Source: an uncultured Fretibacterium sp. (GTDB taxonomy: Bacteria; Synergistota; Synergistia; Synergistales; Aminobacteriaceae). Taken from it: a stretch of 41,575 bases of DNA. The stretch spans positions 1 through 41,575 of the forward strand of contig NZ_CAUUWA010000018.1 in assembly GCF_963548695.1 (NCBI RefSeq), written 5' to 3'. The notes under the pieces were generated by a model. It did not search any database and was not told the DNA's origin. It saw only the letters and a list, made by a program, of their open reading frames with translations. This document shows positions 16,539-25,053 of the stretch, in pieces. How positions within the stretch are numbered: the first letter of the stretch is position 1; each line of letters opens with the position of its first letter. Both the position numbers and the translations under genes were made by a program.

Positions 16539-17348
16539 TCAGAATCCGGGGATCTCGAACGGGTCCAGTCGGTCCCTCAGTCCTTCCCCCATCAGGTTCA
16601 GGGACAGCACCGTCAGAAAGATGAAGAGCGCCGGCCCCAGCAGGAGGTGAGGGGCCCTGAAGAAGTGTACCTTGGCGTCCGCCAGCATCGTTCCCCACTC
16701 CGGGGAAGGGGGTTTCGCCCCGAGGCCGAAGAAGGACAGGGCCGAAAGGGAAAGGATGAGCTTCCCCAGCTCGAACGTCGCGAGGACCCATGCGGGTCCG
16801 GTCACCTTCGGCAAAATCTCGTGGACGGCAATGGTGAGGCCGCTTGCCCCGAGGACACGGGCCGCCGCGACCTCGGTATCGTTCCCGGAGCTCAGCGTGA
16901 TGCTCCGGGCAAGCCGGGCGAAGGGCACCCACCACACGGCGGCAACGGCAAAGAGCAGATGGAGGAACCCCGTCCCGAAGAGCGCCGTGACGACGAGGGC
17001 CAGCACGGTGAACGGAAAGGCCATCAGCACGTCGACGATCCGCATGAGCACTGCGTCGCAGAGGCCGCCCAGGATCCCGGCGGCCATCCCCGCGCAGACA
17101 CCGAGGCAGAGCGCGGCGGACAGCGCCGCGAAGGAGGCCGTCAGGGTGAAGCGCCCGCCGTACAGGACGCGGGAGAGGATGTCCCTCCCAAAGGCGTCGG
17201 TCCCAAGAGGGTGTTCCATGGAGGGAGGGGACAGGCGGACCGTAGGGCTCTGTTCCAGAGGGTCGAAGGGCGCGACGAGGTCCGCACAGACGACGGCCAG
17301 GACGAGAAGCGCGAGCAGCGCAACCCCGGCCCTGAGCGAATCAGGCAT
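16539..17348 (-). CDS. ABC importer permease, DppC/NikC type
   Basis: 269 residues from the ATG at 17348, which overlaps the stop of the upstream permease by eight bases and has GGAGG upstream. An ATG at 17366 is possible but has no ribosome site. It has about six membrane segments. The DppC-type N-terminal motif HPLGTDAFGRDILSRVLYGG and the cytoplasmic EAA-like loop (EVAAARVLGASGLTIAVHEI) are present. The C-terminal GLRDRLDPFEIPGF is a typical end for this family. It forms the channel with the DppB-type partner. The substrate may be a peptide, nickel or a metal-ligand complex. Confidence 0.92.
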   Translation of the reverse strand: MPDSLRAGVALLALLVLAVVCADLVAPFDPLEQSPTVRLSPPSMEHPLGTDAFGRDILSRVLYGGRFTLTASFAALSAALCLGVCAGMAAGILGGLCDAVLMRIVDVLMAFPFTVLALVVTALFGTGFLHLLFAVAAVWWVPFARLARSITLSSGNDTEVAAARVLGASGLTIAVHEILPKVTGPAWVLATFELGKLILSLSALSFFGLGAKPPSPEWGTMLADAKVHFFRAPHLLLGPALFIFLTVLSLNLMGEGLRDRLDPFEIPGF

Positions 17349-18411
17349 GGGCTTCGCCCTCCGCATTTCCGTATCCCGAGCGTCCCCGCAGCCTCGGGTC
17401 GAGACAGATGTAAACGATGTCCACCCCCAGATTGATCAGGAGGATCATCACGATGGTGACGAACCCGTAGCCCTGGATCACCGGATAGTCGTGAAGCAGA
17501 ATGCTGTCCAGTGCGTACTTGCCGATGCCCGGCCAGGAGAACACGCTCTCCACCACGACGGCGCCCCCCACCAGCGAGGCAGCGGAGAGGGCCGTCATCG
17601 TGACGACGGGAAGCAGGACGTTCCGGAACGCGCCCCGGACGATCTGCCGCCTTCGCAGCCCCCGGGACAGGGCCGCCAGGATATACGGCCTTCCGAACTC
17701 CTGCAGAAGATTCGTGCGAATCATGCGGGCCAGCGGGGGCGCGGCGATGAGCCCCAGGGTCGTCGCGGGAAGCCACAAGCGCCCCCAGCCCGCTTCGTTG
17801 GCAATCGTATAGAGGGCATGGCGCACCCCGAAGAAGTACAGCAGCGCCAGCCCCAGCGCGAAGACGGGGACGGACGCCAGGACGACGCAGCCGACGCGAA
17901 TGGCGTGGTCCGTCATGCGCCCCCGGTTCACCGCGGAGGCGACGCCCAGGACGGTCCCCAGGACCAGCTGCAGCGACAGCGCCGGAAGGGCCAACTGGAG
18001 CGTTGCGGGCAAACGCTCCAGGAGCTCCGTCCTCACGGGGCGCCGGGTGTGGATGGAGCGCCCCAGGTCGAACCGAAACAGGCGTCCCAGCCACACGCCA
18101 TACTGGAGGAACAGGTTGTCGTCCAGCCGAAGCTCCCGCCTCATCTCGGCATACCGCAGCCGATAGGCTTCCGAGTTCGCCGTGCCGATCTCCGGCTCCC
18201 CCAGCATCAGCCGAACCGGGTCCCCCGGAGCCATGTGCGTCAGCACGAACAGGACCAGGGTCGCCAGCAGAAGGGTCACGGCCATCTCCGCCAGTTTTCT
18301 CAGAAGCGCGCCCGCCCGCGCGGAGGGACGGACCCCCCGGTGGAATGCGTTCATTCGGGGCCTCGACCGGGCCATACGGGCGGGATCATCCGGGGCGCCC
18401 TCGTCGCTCAT
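17341..18411 (-). CDS. ABC importer permease, DppB/NikB type
   Basis: Up to 356 residues from 18411; a start at 18354 (MNAFHRG) is also possible, since the first 19 residues are hydrophilic and weakly supported. About six membrane segments are seen, beginning MAVTLLLATLVLFVLTHMAP, then the conserved GDPVRLMLGEP. The EAA-type loop is YILAALSRGLRRRQIVRGAF, followed by SVFSWPGIGKYALDSILLHD and the C-terminal DPRLRGRSGYG, both characteristic of the DppB family. It partners with the DppC-type permease it overlaps. The 18412-18435 spacer is a run of near-identical ATGAGGA/ATGAGCG units after the binding-protein gene. Confidence 0.92.
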   Translation of the reverse strand: MSDEGAPDDPARMARSRPRMNAFHRGVRPSARAGALLRKLAEMAVTLLLATLVLFVLTHMAPGDPVRLMLGEPEIGTANSEAYRLRYAEMRRELRLDDNLFLQYGVWLGRLFRFDLGRSIHTRRPVRTELLERLPATLQLALPALSLQLVLGTVLGVASAVNRGRMTDHAIRVGCVVLASVPVFALGLALLYFFGVRHALYTIANEAGWGRLWLPATTLGLIAAPPLARMIRTNLLQEFGRPYILAALSRGLRRRQIVRGAFRNVLLPVVTMTALSAASLVGGAVVVESVFSWPGIGKYALDSILLHDYPVIQGYGFVTIVMILLINLGVDIVYICLDPRLRGRSGYGNAEGEAHA

Positions 18412-18435
18412 TCCTCATCGCTCATTCCTCATTGC

Positions 18436-19980
18436 TCATTCAAAGTGCAGCTGCGCGTTGATCGCGTTCTCGAATTTTCTGAAGTGGTCCACGTACCCCT
18501 TCAGGTCCGCGCGCGTAGCCACCCCCTCGGGGCGTGGATAAAGGAAGATACACGGGGCCCGTTCGGCCACCCGTGCGTCTACCTTCATGGCCAACTCGCG
18601 CCGCGCCGCCTCCGTCCCCGCGTTCGAGAGCTCCTCGAGCAACGCGTTCGTCTCCGCATCGTCGTAGCCGCCGTAGTTCGCGGTCCCCTTGGGGGCGAAC
18701 TGGCCGCTCAGAAGGGCGAACTCGTCCCCGAAGGTCTGCCAACCCTCGATGAGCGCGTCCCAGTCGCCCGTCTCCCGAGCCGTCTGGATCAGGCTGTAGT
18801 CGCCGTGCCGCACCTCGGCCGCGACGCCCAGCTTTGTCCATTGATGCTGAATGGCCTCGCCAACGGCCTTGCCCGGCCCCCAGGTCATGAGCCGCATCGA
18901 GAGGACGACGCCGTCACGGCGTCGCAGGCCGTCCTTCTCCAACTTCCAGCCCGCCTCATCCAGGAGCGCCCCCGCCCGTTCGGGGTCGTAATGGTCGTAA
19001 ATTCCGCCGACGCTGTCCCTGTACCTCGGGTTGGACCCCAGCCACGTCGTCACGGGGAAGCTCCGCCCCTCGGCCCCCAACAGCACCAGCTCCCCGCGGT
19101 TCAGACCCCATGACAGGGCCTGCCGAACCCGGACGTCCCGCAGCTGCGGCCTGGAGAGGTTCAGGTAGACGGTCTCCGTGCTGGCGGGGGGCGTCGTGTG
19201 CAGAACGACGTCCTTCCTCCCATCGAACTGAGCCATGTGCTCGGGCGGGATGTGCATCACGATGTCCGCGCGCCCGCTCAATATCGCCAGGACCCGCGTC
19301 TCCGCGTCCGATATCTCCTCGTGGACGATCCTTCCGATGACGGGCTTCTCCCCGTAGTAATTAAGGCTGCGTTCCAGGACCATCCTCTTCTTCGGCTCGA
19401 ACGATACGACGCGGTACATGCCGCTCATGTCCATCGTCTCCACGGAGGTGTGGGGCGCGTCCGCGTTGATGATGCACAGTTCCATGTAGGACAGGCTCAG
19501 GGGCACCGACAGGTTCTTCCGCTTCGTCGTCACCTCGACGGTCCACCTGTCCAGAGGCTCGAACGAGAGCCCATCCAGAAAGGGAGCGGCCCTGACGTTC
19601 GTCCTGCGCGACCGCTCGAGCGACGCGACGACCGACTCGGCGTCGATGCTCTTGCCGCTCCAGAACCGCCCCTCCGGCCTCAGGCGTATCCGCCAGGTAT
19701 GGGGATCGACCTGCTCGATCCCCTGCGCCAGGGAGGGCTGCACGACCCCTTGGGGGTCCACCTTGAACAACAGCTCCGCAGCCCCGCTCTTGACGTAGTG
19801 GTTGGAGCCGGGGTAGAAGGCGGGATCCGTGTTGCAGGCGATCTCCCGCTCCACCAGGACCAGTTCGTCGTTTCCGCGCCCGGCCTCCGCCGGCCTCCAG
19901 CCGGCCAAGACCAAAAGTGCCGCCAAAAGCAGTGTGCCTGCGAACCACAGCCGGGGTAACGATAATGCGGTCTTTCTCAT
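18436..19980 (-). CDS. Family 5 extracellular solute-binding protein of the peptide/nickel-type ABC importer
   Basis: 514 residues from the ATG at 19980, which has GGAGGAGAG just upstream. The same frame stays open further upstream, but that part reads through the transporter gene in the wrong frame and is not used. A clear signal peptide is present (ALSLPRLWFAGTLLLAALLV, cleavage near ADVPAEA-like PAEA at about 32). The mature protein has SBP_bac_5 features: WRIRLRPEGRFWSGKSIDAE, PEHMAQFDGRKDVVLHTTPP, the hinge YLNLSRPQLRDVRVRQALSW, and IYDHYDPERAGALLDEAGW. It captures the substrate outside the membrane. The NikA/DppA-like build does not separate peptides from metal chelates. It lies in order with the permeases and 110 bp after the MFS gene. 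Confidence 0.93.
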   Translation of the reverse strand: MRKTALSLPRLWFAGTLLLAALLVLAGWRPAEAGRGNDELVLVEREIACNTDPAFYPGSNHYVKSGAAELLFKVDPQGVVQPSLAQGIEQVDPHTWRIRLRPEGRFWSGKSIDAESVVASLERSRRTNVRAAPFLDGLSFEPLDRWTVEVTTKRKNLSVPLSLSYMELCIINADAPHTSVETMDMSGMYRVVSFEPKKRMVLERSLNYYGEKPVIGRIVHEEISDAETRVLAILSGRADIVMHIPPEHMAQFDGRKDVVLHTTPPASTETVYLNLSRPQLRDVRVRQALSWGLNRGELVLLGAEGRSFPVTTWLGSNPRYRDSVGGIYDHYDPERAGALLDEAGWKLEKDGLRRRDGVVLSMRLMTWGPGKAVGEAIQHQWTKLGVAAEVRHGDYSLIQTARETGDWDALIEGWQTFGDEFALLSGQFAPKGTANYGGYDDAETNALLEELSNAGTEAARRELAMKVDARVAERAPCIFLYPRPEGVATRADLKGYVDHFRKFENAINAQLHFE

Positions 19981-20034
19981 GTTCTCTCCTCCATTGCTCG
20001 TTAAGAAACGGATAAAAGCAACAAACAAACTTCT

Positions 20035-20078
20035 CGGGGCTCCGCCCCGAACCCCGCCGAAGGGACTCGTCCCTTCGG
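20035..20078 (-). other. Pair of GC hairpins between the MFS and binding-protein genes
   Basis: CGGGGC-TCC-GCCCCG (20035-20049) and CCGAAGGGA-CTCG-TCCCTTCGG (20057-20078) are two perfect stems in the 110-bp gap. Neither has a T-run in the direction of transcription, so they look more like an mRNA processing or stability element than a terminator. Such an element could let the binding protein be made in excess. Confidence 0.45.
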
Positions 20079-20090
20079 AATCCCAATTCA

Positions 20091-21260
20091 TCACACCCCG
20101 TCGAACTCCCTTCCCCTCGCGAACCCCACCGCCGCAAGCAGGGCGACGACCCCGTACAGCGGCCACGGAAGGTTCGGCGTTCCCCAAAGGCGGGACAGGT
20201 CGAAGAGCATCCCGCCGAGAAGCGCTCCTCCTCCGCTGCCAACGGCGAACCCGAGGTAGTTGAACCCCACGTAGAGCCCCGTCGCCTCCCTGTCCGCCAG
20301 GGCCAGGGCCAGGCTCTGCTGGTTGGGGCGCGCGAGCAGCATCCCGAGCGTCAGCAGGGCGACGAGCGCCAGGAACGGTCCCGTCCGCGCCACGAGGGGA
20401 ACGCAGAGGAGGGACAGCCCCACGATTCCCGTCCCCGCAGCCGCAATCCGCCGCGGGCTGTATCTCCTGAGCAGCCACGAGACCAGGGGATATTGAAACA
20501 GGGCGGTGACCGCCGCGTAGACGGAGTACATCCAGCTGACGCTCTCCGGCGTCCCGGCTATCTCCCGGATGCGCAGGGGGAAGCTGATGTCGATCTGGGA
20601 CGCGGCCAGCCAGAACACGACCATCAGACCGACGAAACGGAGGTAGCGCCCATCCCCGGCCAGGGTCGAGAAGGACCGCCGGACCGGGACGGGACGCGTG
20701 CCGCCGTGGACGCGCGGCATCCACGCCGCCGCGATGGCCAGATTGATCAGGAAACAGGCCGCGGCCCCAAGACAGACCCCGCGGAAATCGACCCTCAGCA
20801 GCAGCGCCCCGATCAGGGGCCCCAGGGTGGAGGCGACTCCGACGACGGTGTTGTTCAGCGAGAGGTAACGCGCACGGTTCCCGTCCGTCGTCAAAAAAGC
20901 GATAGCCGTCTGGTAGGCGGGCTCGAACAGGACGCCGCCGAACCCGATGAAGGCCATGGACAGCAGCAGTCCGGGAAACGTCCGCGTAAAGCCCAGCGCA
21001 GAAAATCCCAGCACCCGCAGAAACATCCCGAGGGAAATCAGGCTTCTGATGTCCCGGCGGTCCGCCAGAAGCCCCCCGAACATCGCCAGCCCCTGCTGCG
21101 AGAACTTCCTGACTGCCAGGGCAAGGGCGACCTTCGTCGCGAGAAATCCGAGGTCGTCGACGTAGTGCCCGATGATCAGCGGCATGATCATCTCGAAGCC
21201 CGTCACCATGAAGAAGGTGAAGACCAGCAGGACGGCCAGGCTTTTCCTGTGGTTCGCCAC
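20091..21260 (-). CDS. Major facilitator superfamily transporter (MdtH/exporter-like)
   Basis: 389 residues with about 12 membrane segments, starting at a GTG (21260). A GGGG-rich site lies about ten bases upstream. The loop between segments 2 and 3 is GGLLADRRDIRSLISLGM, the MFS motif A. Further family-like stretches are GFGGVLFEPAYQTAIAFLT, VVGVASTLGPLIGALLL and LARPNQQSLALALADREATG. The layout fits drug/metabolite exporters of the MdtH group rather than sugar symporters. It is 28 bp downstream of the ATP-grasp gene and upstream of the ABC importer genes, all in one direction. This suggests it exports the product of the ATP-grasp enzyme (inference). Confidence 0.88.
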   Translation of the reverse strand: MANHRKSLAVLLVFTFFMVTGFEMIMPLIIGHYVDDLGFLATKVALALAVRKFSQQGLAMFGGLLADRRDIRSLISLGMFLRVLGFSALGFTRTFPGLLLSMAFIGFGGVLFEPAYQTAIAFLTTDGNRARYLSLNNTVVGVASTLGPLIGALLLRVDFRGVCLGAAACFLINLAIAAAWMPRVHGGTRPVPVRRSFSTLAGDGRYLRFVGLMVVFWLAASQIDISFPLRIREIAGTPESVSWMYSVYAAVTALFQYPLVSWLLRRYSPRRIAAAGTGIVGLSLLCVPLVARTGPFLALVALLTLGMLLARPNQQSLALALADREATGLYVGFNYLGFAVGSGGGALLGGMLFDLSRLWGTPNLPWPLYGVVALLAAVGFARGREFDGV

Positions 21261-21288
21261 GATGGCTATGCCCCTTTCCCCCCGAAAG

Positions 21289-22530
21289 TCACGCGAAATC
21301 GACGCGGACCCCGTCCAACGCCCTCCGGGCCAGCGCTCGGGCTCCGGGCCCCTCCTCGTCCCGGGTCACGACATGTCCGAGATAACAGGCGTTGTCTATG
21401 GCGGGGGCTATTTCCCGACCGACGCAGTCCTCGAAGAAACAACGCACGACGCCGGGGCTCCGCGCCGCCTCATCGGCGCCGCTCAGGCTCCGAACCGTCC
21501 CGGACCCATCGGGGACGAGAAAGAGGATGGCGGCGCTGCCGGTCCCGCGGCCCCGCATCTCCGGGGAAGGCGCCTTTCCCAGCGCAAGCTCCACGAAGGT
21601 TTGGAGCATGTCGATCCCCGTCACGCGCTCCACGAGCTCCACGATGTAGTTGCCGGGGAGCCGCGGATTGATCTCGACGATCCTGGGCCCTTCGGAGGTC
21701 AGCTTGACCTCCGTATGGGCGACTCCATGATCGAACCCCACGGCCCTCAGGACGTCCAGCACGTAGTCCGTCACTCGCCGCTCCTCGGCATCGCTCAGGT
21801 CCGCCGGGAACATGTGGCCGTCCTCGATGAAGAAGGGGTCCCCCGTCACGGACTTGTCGGTGACCCCCAGCACCGTCGTCGTCCCGCCGGCCGATACGCT
21901 CTCCACGCTGAATTCCGGCCCTTCGAGGTACTCCTCCAGCAGGAACACCGGCTCCCTCCTCTGGCCTCTGAAGTTCATGGGGAAGGACTCCAGGGCCTGG
22001 AACGCCTCACGCAGGCCGTCACCGTCCCGAACGATCCGGACGAACGCGCTGGACGCCAGGTCCGAGGGCTTGAGGACGAGAGGGTACCCCAGCATTCGGG
22101 CTCCCTCCGCCACCCCCGCCCAGTCGGACGCCGCCACGTGGCGAGCATTCCCCAGCCCCGCCGCATCGAGACACCTGCGCATGAGATGCTTCCGGCGCAC
22201 GTCGCCGACGCGTTCTGGGAAGGGGCAGGGAACTCCCAGACGCTGCGCCGTCTGACGCACCGTCTCGACGTAGTAGTCGCAGACCGTCAGGACCCCGTCG
22301 AACGACCGGCCGCCCAGCGCCTCCAGCATCGGCTCGAGCTCGTTCGTCTCCGCCACGACGACCTCGTCCGCGTACTCCAGCACCGGATGCCCGTCCCGGC
22401 CACAGGACGATCGATAACGCCCGGGATCTCGCGTGACCAGCGTGTAGGAATGTCCGAGCTCCGGAATCTTGGGCGGCAGCAGCCTTCCCGTCGCTCCCAC
22501 CCAGCTCTCCACCATCAGCAGACGGCCCAT
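21289..22530 (-). CDS. ATP-grasp family carboxylate-amine ligase
   Basis: 413 residues; the start has GGAGGTGA upstream. ATP-grasp ligases join a carboxylate to an amine through an acyl phosphate. An N-terminal pre-ATP-grasp fold (about 1-110) is followed by KHLMRRCLDAAGL. Then come the ATP-binding lysine in YPLVLKPSDLASSAFVRIV (Lys154), the hinge VFLLEEYLEGPEFSVESV (199-212), and the metal-binding PRIVEINPRLPGN (Glu286, Asn288). The C-terminal domain is about 315-413. The closest well-known relatives in style are L-amino-acid ligases (BacD/YwfE) and similar peptide or natural-product ligases; purine or cell-wall roles fit less well. It is the first gene of the MFS/ABC operon, divergent from a LysR regulator. 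Confidence 0.85.
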   Translation of the reverse strand: MGRLLMVESWVGATGRLLPPKIPELGHSYTLVTRDPGRYRSSCGRDGHPVLEYADEVVVAETNELEPMLEALGGRSFDGVLTVCDYYVETVRQTAQRLGVPCPFPERVGDVRRKHLMRRCLDAAGLGNARHVAASDWAGVAEGARMLGYPLVLKPSDLASSAFVRIVRDGDGLREAFQALESFPMNFRGQRREPVFLLEEYLEGPEFSVESVSAGGTTTVLGVTDKSVTGDPFFIEDGHMFPADLSDAEERRVTDYVLDVLRAVGFDHGVAHTEVKLTSEGPRIVEINPRLPGNYIVELVERVTGIDMLQTFVELALGKAPSPEMRGRGTGSAAILFLVPDGSGTVRSLSGADEAARSPGVVRCFFEDCVGREIAPAIDNACYLGHVVTRDEEGPGARALARRALDGVRVDFA

Positions 22531-22594
22531 GGGTCACCTCCGAAGTATTAAGAGTGCGGAAAAACGATATAATCTCCCTGATCGCCGAACGAGG

Positions 22595-22623
22595 TTGACT
22601 CGACAAACTTGAGACAGGATACC
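22595..22623 (+). promoter_or_regulatory. Possible promoter of the LysR gene
   Basis: TTGACT (22595-22600) and GATACC (22618-22623) are 17 bases apart in the 198-bp divergent region. The -10 is weak. Downstream at about 22678-22713 a TGGATTTTCGAT unit is repeated in tandem and could be part of the control region. A clear promoter for the ATP-grasp operon is not visible. Confidence 0.3.
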
Positions 22624-22728
22624 CCAGGGAGTCCCCGCCGTAAAACGGGATTTTTCGATGGGCTCCATCGGTTTTTTCGGATCTGGATTTTCGATTCTGG
22701 ATTTTCGATAGGGAAGGGGATGCGTGAC

Positions 22729-23589
22729 ATGAACACGGAATTTCTCAGGTCGTTTCTGGACGTCGTCGAGACGGGGAGCTTCACGAGGTCCGCGTGCAGG
22801 CTCCACGTCTCCCAGTCCACGATCAGCGGGCGCGTGCAGGAGCTGGAGCGTGAGGTTGGGCAGACGCTGCTTACGCGGCTCCGAGGGCGCGTGGAGCCCA
22901 CCGCGGCGGGAAACGAACTGGTCGGCTACGCGGAGAGAATTCTGTCGCTGGAAAAGAGCGCCCTCGAGCGCATCGGAACGATGGGACGGGACCCCGGGCG
23001 TCTGCTGGTCGGCTGCGTCCACGCTTTTTTCGATTGTTTTCCGGAGGAGGTTCACAGGCTTCGGAACGCACTGCCCCGCAGCGCGTTCCGTCTGGTCCTG
23101 AGACATTCGAGCGAGGTCATCGACAGGGTCCTGAGCGGAGCCTTCGACGTCGGCTACACCCATCATCCCTGCAATCGGAAGGGGTATGTCTGCGACCTGC
23201 TGTACCGCGACGCGATGCTGCTGGTGACCCGCGGCGCCAACCCCAGGCGCCGCGAGGGCGTCCGCCTGCGGGACCTGCCCGGCCTTCCCATCCTGTACTC
23301 CAGCTTCCTGGACACGCATACGGTCAGGCAGCTGTTCGGACGGCTCCCCAGCTTCGAGCTGGATATCGACATCGGCAGCAAGATCATCCCCTACGTCCTG
23401 AAGGAGGACAAGTACAGCTTCCTGCCCCGCAGGCTGATCGGAGGACATCTGGACTCGGGCGCCCTCGCGGCGGTCCCGCTGCTGGACTTCGAGCTCCCTC
23501 CCCTGGAGTACTTCGTCCTGTACTCCCTGACGCACCCGCACGCCGAGGCCATTCGGGCGGGCCGGCATTTTTCAGCCTCCCGTGTATAG
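22729..23589 (+). CDS. LysR-family transcriptional regulator
   Basis: 286 residues from the ATG at 22729 (AAGGGG eight bases upstream; an ATG nine bases earlier has no spacing to it). The N-terminal winged helix is textbook LysR: NTEFLRSFLDVVETGSFTRS, then CRLHVSQSTISGRVQELERE, then LLTRLRGRVEPTAAGNELV. The effector domain begins RLLVGCVHAFFDCFPEEVHR. The gene is divergent from the ATP-grasp/MFS/ABC operon, the usual arrangement for a LysR protein that regulates its neighbour. The final 35 bases or so (PHAEAIRAGR) reappear as non-coding DNA near 34056-34085. The C-terminus may therefore have been remodelled by a repeat. Confidence 0.92.
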   Translation: MNTEFLRSFLDVVETGSFTRSACRLHVSQSTISGRVQELEREVGQTLLTRLRGRVEPTAAGNELVGYAERILSLEKSALERIGTMGRDPGRLLVGCVHAFFDCFPEEVHRLRNALPRSAFRLVLRHSSEVIDRVLSGAFDVGYTHHPCNRKGYVCDLLYRDAMLLVTRGANPRRREGVRLRDLPGLPILYSSFLDTHTVRQLFGRLPSFELDIDIGSKIIPYVLKEDKYSFLPRRLIGGHLDSGALAAVPLLDFELPPLEYFVLYSLTHPHAEAIRAGRHFSASRV

Positions 23590-23613
23590 GCCCATGATGC
23601 ACAACCATATAAT

Positions 23614-23749
23614 CTTGGGAAGCGCTGTCTAATCCACGAAGCCCCCAATGTTAATTTTTAAGAAAGCGCTGGAGATTTTTGTCTATGGATGCTTTGCATG
23701 TTTTCTCTTGATAATATATGCACTTTTGTTTTAATCAGCGCTTTCCTAG
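23614..23749. mobile_element. MITE-like element (copy E), short form
   Basis: The element is 23618-23745 (128 bp). It starts GGAAGCGCTGTCTAATC and ends TTTTAATCAGCGCTTTC, with CTTG at 23614-23617 and CTAG at 23746-23749, one base different. It has the outer left end, the GCCCCCAATGTTAATTTTTA joint and the right-hand module, but lacks the middle of copies B and D. The right-hand CTAG contains the stop codon of the adjacent ATPase gene. Confidence 0.72.
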
Positions 23750-24999
23750 AATTCCAGACTGTTTTCATTCAGAAGGAAATCAAAGATGTTCAGGATCAGG
23801 GTTCCCGATTCCGTAAACCTCTGAGATGCTGCGTCCTTGGCGATAATGATCTTCTTGAAGGAGTCCGGAATGCGAACCAGAGAGCCCTCCTCCTGTCCCA
23901 ATTTCTCACGGTCCGGGATTGCGAATGTGGACTGGATATAGCATCGCTTCGACCCCTTGTTGCAGACAAAATCCACTTCGAGTTGTTTCCTTACGGCATG
24001 GCCCTTCGAGTTTTTTTCCGTGCAGGTCACCAATCCCACATCCACATTGTATCCTCGGATTTTCAGTTCGTTGAAAATGATATTCTCCATCGTATGGTTT
24101 TCCTCCAACTGGCGAAAATTCAGCCTTGCGTTTCTCAGGCCGATATCCGTGAAATAATATTTCAGTGGAGTGTTGATATATTTTTTCCCTTTTATATCGT
24201 ATCGCTGTGCCTTATCGATCAAAAACGCATCACAGAGATAATCCAGATACTTTTTAACGGTTACGGGACTTATGACCTTCCGCTTCATGCTCTTGAACGT
24301 ATCGGAGAGCTTTTTGGGATTGGTGAGCGAGCCGATTGCAGAGGATATGATATTGAGCAGGTCTTCCAATTCATCCCGATTGCGTATGTTATTTCTCCCA
24401 ATGATGTCCTGGATATAAGTCTCCTCGAACAACCTCTTCAAAAATGAAATTTTCTGCTCCTCTTCCGTATAGGTGAGGATAGAGGGCAACCCGCCATAAA
24501 GCATGTATTCGTTCCAGCCGTCATATTTCGATTCTGGATAAACGGACATGAATTCCGCAAAGCCGAGAGGGTACATACGAACCTCATCTCCCCGGCCACG
24601 AAATTCGGTGATAACGTCCTTTGAAAGGAATTTAGCGTTGCTTCCGGTCACATAGACGTCCGCATTTTCGATCCGAATCAAGCCATTGAGCACCGATTCA
24701 AAGTCATCTAAAAGCTGAATCTCGTCCAGAAGGATATAATACAATCCGTCATCCTTGAGCTGTTCTTCCATAAAAGGGTAAAATACATGCGGATCGCGGT
24801 ATCTCTCGTTCTTGAAGGAATCGAAGGCTATCTCAATGATATGCTGCTGGTCTATCCCATGTTCCATCAGATAATTCTTGAAGAGAGTAAACAGAAGATA
24901 TGACTTCCCGCATCGCCTGATTCCGGTGACTACCTTTATCAGTCCGTTATGTTTTCGCGAAATCAGTTTTTTCAGATAGGCGTCCCTCTTGATCTCCAT
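23746..24999 (-). CDS. AAA-type ATPase with DUF4143 domain
   Basis: 417 residues from the ATG at 24999 (GAGGG upstream). An ATG at 25074 was rejected because it overlaps the promoter -10. The N-terminal AAA_14 domain has Walker A GIRRCGKS (about 28-35), Walker B YILLDEIQLLDDF and a sensor region YVTGSNAKFLSKDV. The C-terminal DUF4143 part (about 190-417) includes YIQDIIGRNNIRNRDELEDL and the nuclease-like motif LEVDFVCN. These proteins are common, often laterally exchanged, and their function is poorly known; links to defence or toxin systems are proposed for some. Base composition is much more AT-rich than the neighbours, which suggests transfer. It stands alone with its own promoter, and its stop codon lies in the target site of repeat copy E. 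Confidence 0.9.
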   Translation of the reverse strand: MEIKRDAYLKKLISRKHNGLIKVVTGIRRCGKSYLLFTLFKNYLMEHGIDQQHIIEIAFDSFKNERYRDPHVFYPFMEEQLKDDGLYYILLDEIQLLDDFESVLNGLIRIENADVYVTGSNAKFLSKDVITEFRGRGDEVRMYPLGFAEFMSVYPESKYDGWNEYMLYGGLPSILTYTEEEQKISFLKRLFEETYIQDIIGRNNIRNRDELEDLLNIISSAIGSLTNPKKLSDTFKSMKRKVISPVTVKKYLDYLCDAFLIDKAQRYDIKGKKYINTPLKYYFTDIGLRNARLNFRQLEENHTMENIIFNELKIRGYNVDVGLVTCTEKNSKGHAVRKQLEVDFVCNKGSKRCYIQSTFAIPDREKLGQEEGSLVRIPDSFKKIIIAKDAASQRFTESGTLILNIFDFLLNENSLEF

Positions 25000-25053
25000 A
25001 AGTCCCTCATCACAGTAAAAATTTCTGTTCCCAAGCGCAAATATTTTTACTGG

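Noticed and set aside
16672..19113. 813-codon open frame on the plus strand
   Set aside because: Antisense of the permease and binding-protein genes, with no start signal or known motif.
19981..20724. Longer version of the binding protein, extended upstream
   Set aside because: The extension reads through the MFS gene in another frame. A signal peptide with a good ribosome site begins at 19980.
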